Shown here: one piece after another, positions 7,927 through 14,764 of the stretch | Numbering within the stretch: position 1 is the stretch's first letter | How the letters are laid out: each line of letters opens with the position of its first letter | Source of the DNA: Acidimicrobiia bacterium UBA4744 | GTDB taxonomy: Bacteria > Actinomycetota > Acidimicrobiia > Spongiisociales > UBA4744 | Length of the DNA: 15,660 nucleotides | Direction: 5' to 3' | Assembly (NCBI GenBank): GCA_002403855.1 | Contig: DHIO01000041.1 | Span: forward strand, 39,491 to 55,150 | Position numbers and translations under genes: made by a program | Notes under the pieces: model-generated | What the model saw: the letters and a program-made list of their open reading frames with translations, nothing else | What the model was told of the DNA's origin: nothing | The model's database searches: none

Positions 7927-8238
7927 CGGGTCTTGCCCCCCGACACGGCGGTCCAGAGCACCGGAGATGGCCGCACGAACAGACCACGAGCCGATGGCGC
8001 AGAACGGCCAATTGCGCCATATCGCCCGTCCGCTCGGGGTGCCCAGATGGGCCCATTTCGAACGGAAGCCATCACCGCCCCGCTGTGCATGTCATCCACA
8101 TCCTGAGCAAGGTTCAAGCCAACGCCGATCGGGCCGGCATCATCCTGGACGTGGAGTTGGTCCCTTCCTGAATGACTCCTCGTCACAGCGCCGTCCCGGC
8201 CGGTCGCGGGCGAGATCCGGTTTGGAGGCTGCGAGAAA
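7927..8238. other. Intergenic gap with no confident gene; one possible 28-codon tail
   Basis: This gap of about 310 bp lies between the convergent VAT-1-like and opine dehydrogenase genes. No RNA gene or convincing terminator is visible. The only hairpin-like elements are a GGCGCA/TGCGCC pair near 7996-8018 and a short GCCC/GGGC pair at 8041-8052, neither with a T tract. In one + frame, 8085-8168 reads as a protein-like tail (VHVIHILSKVQANADRAGI, then ILDVELVPS) ending in TGA 8169-8171. It could be the end of a lost gene, but I do not recognise it. Confidence 0.4.
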
Positions 8239-9432
8239 TCAGTCGACGACGTCGTCGATAGTGTGGAGTCCATAGACCGGAGGAATCCCTGAGCGAAACC
8301 TTCCGGCCAGACTGTCCGCTTCTGTCAGCAACCGCCCGTCCTCGATGTACCGCTCCCCGCGCAGATCCTGGACCCATTCGATGATGGCGTCCATGGTCGG
8401 TACAAGGAGCTCGAGCTCCTGCGCCATCCACTTGGCGATACACACTCCATAGGAAATATCGTCGGTGAAGAACCGATGATCGGTATCGATCACCCAATCG
8501 CCTTCGGGAAGCCGGCGGGTGGGCGGTTTGATGGCTCCCAGGGTCTGGGAGGTCGTGAACGACTCGCGGATGTCCGTGTTGTCCGACTGATAGGAGAGTC
8601 GCTCCAGGGCCAGATAGTCCAGCATGTGGGTGAAGGAACGCTCCGGGAACCTCTCCTTGAGTGCATCGCGGACCTTTGAGTAGTCGGCGTCCAGGTCGCG
8701 CAACACGTCCGCCGACAGGTCGTCGAAGTCCCGGTAGAAGTAGGGAATCTGATCGGCCGTCTTCCAGCGTCCGCCGTGGCGGCGGAAGAGGCCGTAACAC
8801 CGGGCGGGGTGAATGATCTGGTTGTCCACCGAGAGGGTCAGCGAAAGGAAACTGTCGGCCTGGATGAAGGGACCCTTTCCGAGCGGACGCTCGCACAGGT
8901 CGGACAGAATGCCGTCCTCGAGCGTCGAGAACCGTTCCCGCGGTGCTACGGCCGCCACGTTGAGTTCTTTGCTTCCGTACGTCACCCCGCGTGATCCGTA
9001 TTCCAGCACCCGGCACACCCAGGGGATCAGTCCGACCGCGAAGGTCGTAACCGAGTCGAGCTCGAATTCCCGGACGATCTCGTCGACCATCCAGTTGAAC
9101 CCGGCCTGGCCGTAGATGGTGCCTACGAACACTCCCGGACTCAGATGAGGGGCGAGGTTGTGCAGGGCCTCACGGTAGCGGGCCACCGGCATGCACAGCA
9201 CAACCACATCGGAACCGGGGATCACATCAGCGGCCCGGTCGCTGCTACGAGCAAGCGAACCGTTGAAGGTTCGCCGGAGTTCGCCGTCGATGGATTGCAG
9301 CTCGAGTTCGATCTGGTTGGACCAGTCATTGGGCCGTCTCGTCAGCAACCGAACCTGATAACCCGCTGTGGACAAAAACGGGATCAGCACGTGCGCGCTC
9401 GCCCCGCCCCCGACGATGGTCACGACCTCCAT
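8239..9432 (-). CDS. Octopine/nopaline dehydrogenase family (opine dehydrogenase-like)
   Basis: The 397-residue protein fits the NAD/NADP octopine/nopaline dehydrogenase family. The N-terminal Rossmann domain begins TIVGGGASAHVL (5-16), where the GGGxxAH form is typical of opine enzymes. A VVVLCMPVARY stretch (76-86) and a GTIYGQAGFNW turn (104-114) follow. The C-terminal helical domain contains DNQIIHPARCYG (203-214), in which N204 and H208 fit the N-x-x-x-H-P motif that carries the catalytic histidine in octopine dehydrogenases. The predicted reaction is NAD(P)H-dependent reductive condensation of an amino acid with a 2-keto acid, or the reverse; the actual pair is unknown. ATG 9432 has a strong TAGGAGGG six bases upstream. 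No nicotianamine-synthase-like gene or opine transporter is nearby, so a metallophore role is not supported by context. Confidence 0.87.
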   Translation of the reverse strand: MEVVTIVGGGASAHVLIPFLSTAGYQVRLLTRRPNDWSNQIELELQSIDGELRRTFNGSLARSSDRAADVIPGSDVVVLCMPVARYREALHNLAPHLSPGVFVGTIYGQAGFNWMVDEIVREFELDSVTTFAVGLIPWVCRVLEYGSRGVTYGSKELNVAAVAPRERFSTLEDGILSDLCERPLGKGPFIQADSFLSLTLSVDNQIIHPARCYGLFRRHGGRWKTADQIPYFYRDFDDLSADVLRDLDADYSKVRDALKERFPERSFTHMLDYLALERLSYQSDNTDIRESFTTSQTLGAIKPPTRRLPEGDWVIDTDHRFFTDDISYGVCIAKWMAQELELLVPTMDAIIEWVQDLRGERYIEDGRLLTEADSLAGRFRSGIPPVYGLHTIDDVVD

Positions 9433-9468
9433 GGCCGACCCTCCTACTCGAGCCGCTTCTCCTCGGTG

Positions 9469-9474
9469 AGATTA
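9469..9474 (-). promoter_or_regulatory. Possible -10 element for the opine dehydrogenase gene
   Basis: On the minus strand the hexamer TAATCT (TAnnnT type) lies in the 76-bp space between the AlkC-like gene and the opine dehydrogenase gene. It would give a leader of about 30 nt that includes the strong TAGGAGGG ribosome binding site. No clear -35 box sits 17 bp upstream. It suggests the opine dehydrogenase has its own promoter rather than depending only on read-through from the AlkC-like gene. Confidence 0.3.
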
Positions 9475-9508
9475 CGCTACCAACGGCGGTTCCGGCCGGG
9501 GCCGGCTG

Positions 9509-10609
9509 CTACTCGAGGACGAGGAAGTCGGCGCGGTCGAGCACCCGTCCGTTGACCTGAATCTCAACCGTGTGAAGGCCGGGGAAAATGGCCCGGGTTG
9601 AGAGCGGAGTCAGGTTGATCTTGCGTCGCATCTCGATGTGTGCGGCGGGATCCAGTTCGGTCACCTTGCCCTTGAACACCTTGCGGGACCCGGCACCGGA
9701 GGCGTTCTGGAAGACTACCGCGTAGTCGATCATCAGCAGCTGGGGCTGATTGCCCGTCGAAAGCACCCTGAAACGAAGCTGCACCGATCCTCCGATAGGT
9801 GTGGAGACCGGCTCTACGGTGGCAAAGGGGATCGTCACCCGAGGATCGGGATCGAATCCCAGCAAGGCCAGCGCGCCCCGGTGGCCCTTCTTGAGGAGGG
9901 TACGCAACGCATGCTTGGACAGTGCTGCGGTCTCGGCGCTTCCGTCTTGCCAGGACGAAAGGATGGCAACTGCCAGGTCGGGATGGTCCTTGGAGATGTC
10001 GTTGAGATTGTTGGCGACACTGCGCTGCACATCTTCGGACGGGTCCTTGCGCAATGACTCGAGAAGGGGCACGAGGGGAGAAGGGTCCTTCTTCAGGGCC
10101 AGCAGGCCCATGCCCCACGGCAGTCGCGGGCGAGAGCCTTCGCTGGCCAGGCGCCGCACCCGCCAGTCGTCGCTGTCCGCCCAGACCGCGAGCTGATCGA
10201 AGAGCCGCTCCGGATATCGCTTGATGAAGGGCCTCACTGCGAACTCGGACGAGACCAGCGTTGTGAACTGTTCGAGGGCCGGGAGGGAGGTGTCGGGGTC
10301 GTCGACGCCGAAGACTTCCACGAAGTCATTGAAAGCCATGGCGGTGAACCCAAGGTCGTCCACCTCCGCAGCCGCACGTCGAAGCACCGTTACAGCCTGG
10401 CGATAGTCCTCCGGCAGATGCTGGCGGAGCACCACCGCGACGTGACGGATGCGCTGCTTCAGCTCTCGTTCCTGCCAATGGTCGTCGAAGACTTGCTCCA
10501 CCACGGCTTCGGGATCGACCGCCGGCCTGACTGCCGCCACAAAAGTCACCAGGGCGGTCACGGCCGGTTCGTCGATGAGGTCTTTGAGGAGCAACCGATC
10601 GTCCGTCAC
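9509..10609 (-). CDS. AlkC-like DNA alkylation repair protein (HEAT repeats plus Ig-like tail)
   Basis: The 366-residue protein belongs to the HEAT-like-repeat DNA glycosylases (DNA_alkylation family, AlkC/AlkD). The helical repeat region to about residue 260 includes DDWRVRRLASEGSRPRLPWG, then DVQRSVANNLNDISKDHP and SKHALRTLLKKGHRGAL, which closely match the conserved HEAT motifs of the AlkC group. The last 100 residues (from about TIPFATVEPVS) look like a beta-sandwich. This fits the Ig-like domain described for AlkC enzymes rather than AlkD. Such enzymes excise positively charged alkylated bases such as 3-methyladenine without base flipping. The GTG at 10609 is the most plausible start because coding character begins there; no good ribosome binding site is visible. 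No LexA box is seen, so SOS control is not indicated. Confidence 0.83.
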   Translation of the reverse strand: MTDDRLLLKDLIDEPAVTALVTFVAAVRPAVDPEAVVEQVFDDHWQERELKQRIRHVAVVLRQHLPEDYRQAVTVLRRAAAEVDDLGFTAMAFNDFVEVFGVDDPDTSLPALEQFTTLVSSEFAVRPFIKRYPERLFDQLAVWADSDDWRVRRLASEGSRPRLPWGMGLLALKKDPSPLVPLLESLRKDPSEDVQRSVANNLNDISKDHPDLAVAILSSWQDGSAETAALSKHALRTLLKKGHRGALALLGFDPDPRVTIPFATVEPVSTPIGGSVQLRFRVLSTGNQPQLLMIDYAVVFQNASGAGSRKVFKGKVTELDPAAHIEMRRKINLTPLSTRAIFPGLHTVEIQVNGRVLDRADFLVLE

Positions 10610-10622
10610 ATCGACCGGAAAG

Positions 10623-10856
10623 CTAGCCGGTGTCTCGCCCCCCTCGCCGCAACGCGGACCACTGCATGACGCCGAAGTCGAGCCCGGCCATGGAAACGAT
10701 GCCCAGGGCCCACTTGCCGCCTGTCGAGAGTGTTGCCGGCAACGCAATGACGACGGCGCCTACCACCCAGGCCCAATCGCCGGCAATGGCAGCCGGGTGT
10801 ATCGCCGTTCCGGTCGCGGAACGTTGACGAAGACGAAGCCCGTCACTACCGCAGCG
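10623..10856 (-). pseudogene. Remnant of a small integral membrane protein
   Basis: Directly upstream of the AlkC-like gene on the same strand, 13 bp away, 10626-10787 reads as two membrane-helix-like stretches. They are WAWVVGAVVIALPATL and WALGIVSMAGLDFGVMQ, followed by a basic end and TAG at 10623-10625. Upstream, another frame gives a further hydrophobic piece, FVAAVVTGFVFVNVPRPERR (about 10795-10854). It is cut off by a TAG at its 5' side, and joining it to the rest needs a frameshift near 10790. The pattern looks like a small hypothetical membrane protein that has lost its N-terminus. An intact 94-codon reading frame from 10907 also exists, but its first 40 residues look like random translation. 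I do not recognise the family. Confidence 0.45.
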
Positions 10857-11013
10857 ACAAATTGGAGCTACGTCTGTTCTCGACGATCGCCACGATCGGC
10901 GCACCATACGACATCACCTTGGAGGAACTCCACCTGGAGCCCTTCTTCCCGGCCGATGAGGGCTTCTGCCGCCGCGTTGGAGAAGCTATCGAAGGCCTGA
11001 ACCCTCACACACC
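10820..11013 (+). pseudogene. Protein-like C-terminal fragment, possible lost regulator
   Basis: On the plus strand, a frame with normal codon choice reads RNVDEDEARHYRSDKLELRL, FSTIATIGAPYDITLEELHL, then EPFFPADEGFCRR. It has no start codon and no good N-terminus, and if continued it would run about 100 bp into the Mut7-C gene. The LFSTIATIG...DITLEELHLE...FFPAD pattern resembles, from memory and with low certainty, the C-terminal end of some actinobacterial helix-turn-helix regulators. It abuts the membrane-protein fragment on the opposite strand near 10856, as if two broken genes met here. Together the two fragments occupy most of the stretch of about 420 bp between the AlkC-like and Mut7-C genes. 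Confidence 0.35.
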
Positions 11014-11028
11014 GATAGCCTTGGAGAG

Positions 11029-11769
11029 ATGCGCACCGCCGCGTTCCGCTTCTATGGAGAGCTCTCCGATTTCCTCCCCGACTCCACGATCACCCGCCGG
11101 TTTGAGCTGCCTGCCTCCGTCAAAGACATGATCGAGGCGGTCGGCGTCCCCCATCCGGAGGTGGACCTCGTACTCGCCAACGGCAACCCGGTCGGTTGGG
11201 ACTACCTCGTGAGAGACCAGGACCGCGTGGCCGCGTATCCGCGCTTCCGGTCGCTCGACGTGTCGAAAGACTCTCCGGTGCACGTAGCGCCGCCCTCACA
11301 GGTGCGTTTCGTGCTCGACGCGCACCTGGGCCGGCTCGCTCGCTATTTACGGCTCATCGGCCTCGATGCCCTCCATCACAACGATTACGACGACGAGCAA
11401 CTTGCCCAGATCGCGGCTCGCCATCACCGCGTTCTGCTCACTCGAGACCTCGAACTGCTCAAGAGAAACGCGGTTCGGAGAGGACGATACGTGCGGGCTA
11501 TTCGTCCGCTCGATCAGGCAATAGAAGTGGTCGATCGCTTCGACCTGATCGACCACCTCGAGCCCTTTTCCAGGTGCATGGCGTGCAACGGCAAGCTGCG
11601 GCCGGCAGACCGGGACGCGGTCGCGGACCTCGTACCCGAGCGTGCCCGGGGGCACTCCGACTACACAGCGTGCTCAGGGTGCGGACGGGTGTACTGGAAA
11701 GGCAGCCATTACCGCCGACTGGAGGCTCTCGTCGCGGAGATACGTGCGTCGGCCGACAGGTACGAGTGA
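11029..11769 (+). CDS. Mut7-C family PIN-like RNase with N-terminal ubiquitin-like domain
   Basis: The 246-residue protein has the two-part Mut7-C layout. Residues 1-88 resemble the Mut7-C ubiquitin (beta-grasp) module, with a MoaD/ThiS-like start AAFRFYGELSDFLP. Residues 92-246 are the Mut7-C RNase domain, a PIN-related nuclease fold. It shows FVLDAHLGRLARYLRLIGLD (94-113, D97), an acidic pair at D121/D122, and LLTRDLELLKR (136-146, D140), all plausible metal ligands. A C-terminal zinc ribbon holds C183/C186 and C215/C218. It probably cleaves or processes RNA in the cytoplasm, but the substrate of bacterial members is not established. ATG 11029 is preceded by TTGGAG, rather close for a ribosome binding site. 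It converges on the aldehyde dehydrogenase gene with 12 bp between stops. Confidence 0.9.
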   Translation: MRTAAFRFYGELSDFLPDSTITRRFELPASVKDMIEAVGVPHPEVDLVLANGNPVGWDYLVRDQDRVAAYPRFRSLDVSKDSPVHVAPPSQVRFVLDAHLGRLARYLRLIGLDALHHNDYDDEQLAQIAARHHRVLLTRDLELLKRNAVRRGRYVRAIRPLDQAIEVVDRFDLIDHLEPFSRCMACNGKLRPADRDAVADLVPERARGHSDYTACSGCGRVYWKGSHYRRLEALVAEIRASADRYE

Positions 11770-11781
11770 CCGGGCGACCCC

Positions 11782-13146
11782 TCAAGCCACCACCACAGTC
11801 TTGGCGTTCATGAACTCTTTGATTCCGAGGTCCGCAAGTTCTCTTCCGTAACCCGACTGCTTGATCCCTCCGAACGGCAGCCGGGGGTCGGAGGCGACCA
11901 GAGCGTTGACGAAGACGCTCCCGGCCTCGATGCGCCGAGCCACCGCCTCGCCGCGATCGGAATCGCGTGTGAACACGGCCGCACCCAACCCGAAGTCACT
12001 GTCGTTCGCCACGGCTACAGCGTCATCTTCGCCATCCACCTCGATGACGGCGGCAACCGGTCCAAACATTTCCTCCTCGTAGGCCGGCATTCCCTTTACA
12101 ACGCCGGTCAGCACCGTAGCCGGGTAATAGGCTCCCGGTCCGGGGGGAATCTCGCCGCCCAGGGCGATTTCCGCTCCGGCCCTGACGCTCTCCGCCACCT
12201 GGCGGTGTAGGTCGTCACGTAGGTCCCATCTGGCCTGAGGCCCGATTACCGTTTCCGGATCCAGTGGATCGCCCATCTGCTTCGATGCCATGCCCGCCAC
12301 CAGCTTCTCCGTGAAGTCGTCGCGCACGCTTCTGTCCACGATGAATCGCTTGGCGGCGATACAGCTCTGACCGCTGTTGATCAGCCGGCTGTCTGCGCAG
12401 GTGGTGGCGGCCACGTCGAGGTCGGCATCCGCCAGGATGAGATACGGGTCGCTGCCACCGAGTTCGAGCACGGTCTTCTTCAGGTGCTTGCCGGCTGCAG
12501 CCGCCACGGCGGCTCCGGCCGGACCCGACCCGGTCAAGGTGGCCGCCCGTACCAACGGATGGGTTACGACCGCCTCGACTCGCGAGGACGGAATCAACAG
12601 GGCACGGAACAGCCCTTCGGGGAGTCCGGCGCCGAGGAAGAGGTCTTCGATGGCCAGTGCGCAGCCGGAAACGTTCGAGGCGTGCTTGAGGAGACCGGCA
12701 TTGCCGGCCATCAAGGCCGGGGCAGCGAACCGAAACACCTGCCACAGCGGAAAGTTCCAGGGCATGACGGCGAGGATCACGCCCAGCGGCTCATGTACCA
12801 CATAGCTCCGGGACGCCTCCGTGGCGATGCCGATGTCGAGCAGGTACGCTTCCGCGTGCGCGGCGTAGTGCCTACACACCCAGGCACATTTCAAGGCTTC
12901 GCTCTCACCTATGGTGACCGGCTTCCCCATCTCGAGGGCCATCAGCACTGCTAGTTCCTCGGACCGCTCCTCCAGGAGATCTCCGGCGGCGTTCAATACC
13001 TCGCCTCTGGCATCAAATCCAAGCCGGCTCCAGTCCCGGAAGCGTTCATCGGCTATCTCGACGAAGCCCTCCACCAGCTCGGGCGGATGCTCCCGGTGTT
13101 CGGCAACCAGCTCGCCCGTTGCCGGGTTGATCGACTCCATCACCAT
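11782..13146 (-). CDS. Succinate-semialdehyde dehydrogenase, Sad/GabD1 type
   Basis: The 454-residue protein is an NAD(P)-dependent aldehyde dehydrogenase with all core residues: N131 in PWNFPLWQ, K154 in LLKHASNV, E228 in LELGGSDP and nucleophile C262 in NSGQSCIAAKRF. EEMFGPVAAV and PFGGIKQSGYGREL follow. The length, INPATGE start, PWNFPLWQVFR and ARWDLRDDLHRQV segments are very close to E. coli Sad (YneI) and mycobacterial GabD1. The likely reaction is therefore succinate semialdehyde to succinate in GABA or polyamine breakdown. No GABA transaminase is in the window. The start is uncertain by a few codons: GGAGG lies 3, 6 and 9 nt before ATG 13146, GTG 13143 and ATG 13140, and the last has the best spacing. 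It is divergent from dinB. Confidence 0.92.
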   Translation of the reverse strand: MVMESINPATGELVAEHREHPPELVEGFVEIADERFRDWSRLGFDARGEVLNAAGDLLEERSEELAVLMALEMGKPVTIGESEALKCAWVCRHYAAHAEAYLLDIGIATEASRSYVVHEPLGVILAVMPWNFPLWQVFRFAAPALMAGNAGLLKHASNVSGCALAIEDLFLGAGLPEGLFRALLIPSSRVEAVVTHPLVRAATLTGSGPAGAAVAAAAGKHLKKTVLELGGSDPYLILADADLDVAATTCADSRLINSGQSCIAAKRFIVDRSVRDDFTEKLVAGMASKQMGDPLDPETVIGPQARWDLRDDLHRQVAESVRAGAEIALGGEIPPGPGAYYPATVLTGVVKGMPAYEEEMFGPVAAVIEVDGEDDAVAVANDSDFGLGAAVFTRDSDRGEAVARRIEAGSVFVNALVASDPRLPFGGIKQSGYGRELADLGIKEFMNAKTVVVA

Positions 13147-13256
13147 CGGCCTCCAATATGCAGTTTGTCGACGGTCCTTGGACACCGCCGGGTTCCAGGC
13201 TATTCGCCTCCGCAGGCGCCTTCGCCGAGAACCGGCAAGACCCCTCCGTTCGCCCA

Positions 13257-13272
13257 TCGAACATACGTTCGA
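13257..13272 (+). promoter_or_regulatory. LexA operator (SOS box) of dinB
   Basis: The 16-bp sequence TCGAACATACGTTCGA has perfect inverted half-sites (TCGAAC/GTTCGA) around ATAC. It matches the LexA binding consensus of mycobacteria and other Gram-positives (CGAAC-N4-GTTCG core). It ends 2 nt before the -10-like TATCAT and 14 nt before the dinB start, so LexA bound here would block RNA polymerase. It also lies in the region shared with the divergent dehydrogenase gene, but about 110 bp from that start. I noticed no second copy in the window. Confidence 0.88.
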
Positions 13273-13273
13273 C

Positions 13274-13279
13274 TATCAT
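13274..13279 (+). promoter_or_regulatory. -10 element of dinB, leaderless arrangement
   Basis: TATCAT fits TAnnnT and ends 6 nt before ATG 13286. Transcription would begin at or within a base of the A of the start codon, so the mRNA would have no leader. There is no Shine-Dalgarno sequence before the ATG, which agrees. No consensus -35 is visible; the LexA box occupies the spacer. Confidence 0.55.
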
Positions 13280-13285
13280 CGGGTC

Positions 13286-14533
13286 ATGGCTGTCGAGGCC
13301 ACCATCCTTCACGCAGACCTCGATGCCTTCTACGCGTCGGTCGAGCAGCTCCTCGATCCGTCGCTGCGGGGTAAGCCGATCGCCGTTGGGGGCGGGGTGG
13401 TGTTGGCAGCGTCCTACGAAGCGAAGGCGTACGGCGTTCACGGGGGAATGGGGGGACACCGGGCCCGAGAGTTGTGTCCCCAGCTTCAGTTTGTGGGCGG
13501 TCACTTCGTCGAATACCAGCGCCTGGGCGACCAGGTGATCGACATCATGCGTGACTTCACTCCGCTGGTGGAAAGGATTTCGATTGACGAGGCCTTCCTC
13601 GACGTCGCCGGTTCGACCCACTTGTTCGGCTCACCGCCGGAGATGGCCACGGAGATTCGCCGGCGAGTTCGCGATGAGGCCGGTCTGCCGGTATCGGTTG
13701 GCGTAGCCCGGACCAAACATCTGGCCAAGATTGCCTCCCAGGTCGCCAAACCCGATGGGCTGATCGTCGTCGACCCCCAGGACGAGCTGGAGTTTCTTCA
13801 CCCGCTGCCGGTAGAGCTGATCTGGGGTGTGGGACCGGTTACCAAGACCCGCCTCGCCGAGAAGGGCGTCACGACCATCGGCGAGCTGGCCGTCACCCCG
13901 AGCCGATCGCTCGAACACATCCTGGGCCGGGCCGTCGGGGGGAAGCTCTTCTCGCTGGCCTGGAACCAGGATCCGCGCTCTATCCAAACGACCCACCGGG
14001 CCGCTTCTGTCGGGGCTCAATCGGCTCTGGGTCGCCGGCCGATATCCACCGAGCTGTCGCTCCGGACCTTGCGCCATCTGGCCGACCGGGTCGCCACTCG
14101 TCTGCGCGCCAAGGAACGGGCCGGCAAGACCGTGACGGTCCGGGTGCGGTTCGCGAAGATGCAATCCGTTACGAGGTCTATCACGCTCCCCGCCGCCATA
14201 TCCGCCACGTCGATCCTGGCCGAGGTGGCGCACTCACTGGTTACCAGCGCGCTGACCGATCACCCGGAAGAGAAGTTCGTCACCCTGCTGGCCATCTCAG
14301 TGTCCCAGCTGGTCTACGAGCCCGCGCTGCAGTTGGAGTTACCGATCGAACTGGGCGACGAGCAGCGAAGACCGGGGACCACCGCCGGCGCCGCTCGTTG
14401 GGCCCTCGACCGGTCCGTCGACGCAGTACGCGATCGATTCGGTCGCAAGGCCGTCGGGTATGCGTCCGTTTCCCTGTCGGAGCTTGGATCCATTCCCGAT
14501 GAATTCAGGGAACTCGCTGAGAAGGACGGTTGA
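13286..14533 (+). CDS. dinB: DNA polymerase IV (Y-family translesion polymerase)
   Basis: The 415-residue protein is a DinB-type Y-family polymerase. The palm carries metal ligands D11 in HADLDAFYASVE and D101/E102 in SIDEAFLDVAG. Y16 stands at the steric-gate position. The fingers motif is SYEAKAYGVHGGMGGHRARE (43-62). SVGVARTKHLAKIASQVAKP and the IWGVGPVT thumb helix-hairpin-helix follow, then a little-finger domain from about residue 245. QLELPI (349-354) resembles a sliding-clamp binding motif, inside the protein rather than at its end. The enzyme copies damaged DNA with low fidelity. The ATG at 13286 is set by the start of the conserved palm and by the promoter placement; the frame stays open upstream only through the neighbouring gene. 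The perfect LexA box just upstream predicts induction by DNA damage. Confidence 0.94.
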   Translation: MAVEATILHADLDAFYASVEQLLDPSLRGKPIAVGGGVVLAASYEAKAYGVHGGMGGHRARELCPQLQFVGGHFVEYQRLGDQVIDIMRDFTPLVERISIDEAFLDVAGSTHLFGSPPEMATEIRRRVRDEAGLPVSVGVARTKHLAKIASQVAKPDGLIVVDPQDELEFLHPLPVELIWGVGPVTKTRLAEKGVTTIGELAVTPSRSLEHILGRAVGGKLFSLAWNQDPRSIQTTHRAASVGAQSALGRRPISTELSLRTLRHLADRVATRLRAKERAGKTVTVRVRFAKMQSVTRSITLPAAISATSILAEVAHSLVTSALTDHPEEKFVTLLAISVSQLVYEPALQLELPIELGDEQRRPGTTAGAARWALDRSVDAVRDRFGRKAVGYASVSLSELGSIPDEFRELAEKDG

Positions 14534-14764
14534 TTCCCGGGAACAAACCGGGCCGCCGCGGTCGCAGTCCTTCAGCCTTAGCCCGGGCGCAGCATGGGCA
14601 GCCGGGTGCAACCCGACGGCCCGGTGGTCAACCGATCCCGGCTCCATCACCGTGTCCGGGTCGGTCGAGTACGCGCGTCAGACCAGTGATCCTTCCAGCG
14701 ACGGCCGGGCGTCGGAGCTCGTAGACAGGTACCGGTAATGTTGGACCTCGACCGTACGTCGGCC

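Noticed and set aside
7996..8052. Short inverted repeats GGCGCA/TGCGCC and GCCC/GGGC as regulatory RNA or terminator
   Set aside because: Such short GC-rich repeats are expected by chance at this base composition, and no T tract or conserved structure is visible.
13341..13465. Pol IV fingers motif differs from the textbook form (HGGMGGHRARE instead of R-S/A-M-P)
   Set aside because: A similar GG form occurs, as I recall, in mycobacterial DinB proteins, so this is probably a lineage trait and not a defect.
14534..14764. CCCGG/CCGGG hairpin after dinB as a rho-independent terminator
   Set aside because: The stem is only about 5 bp and there is no following T tract.
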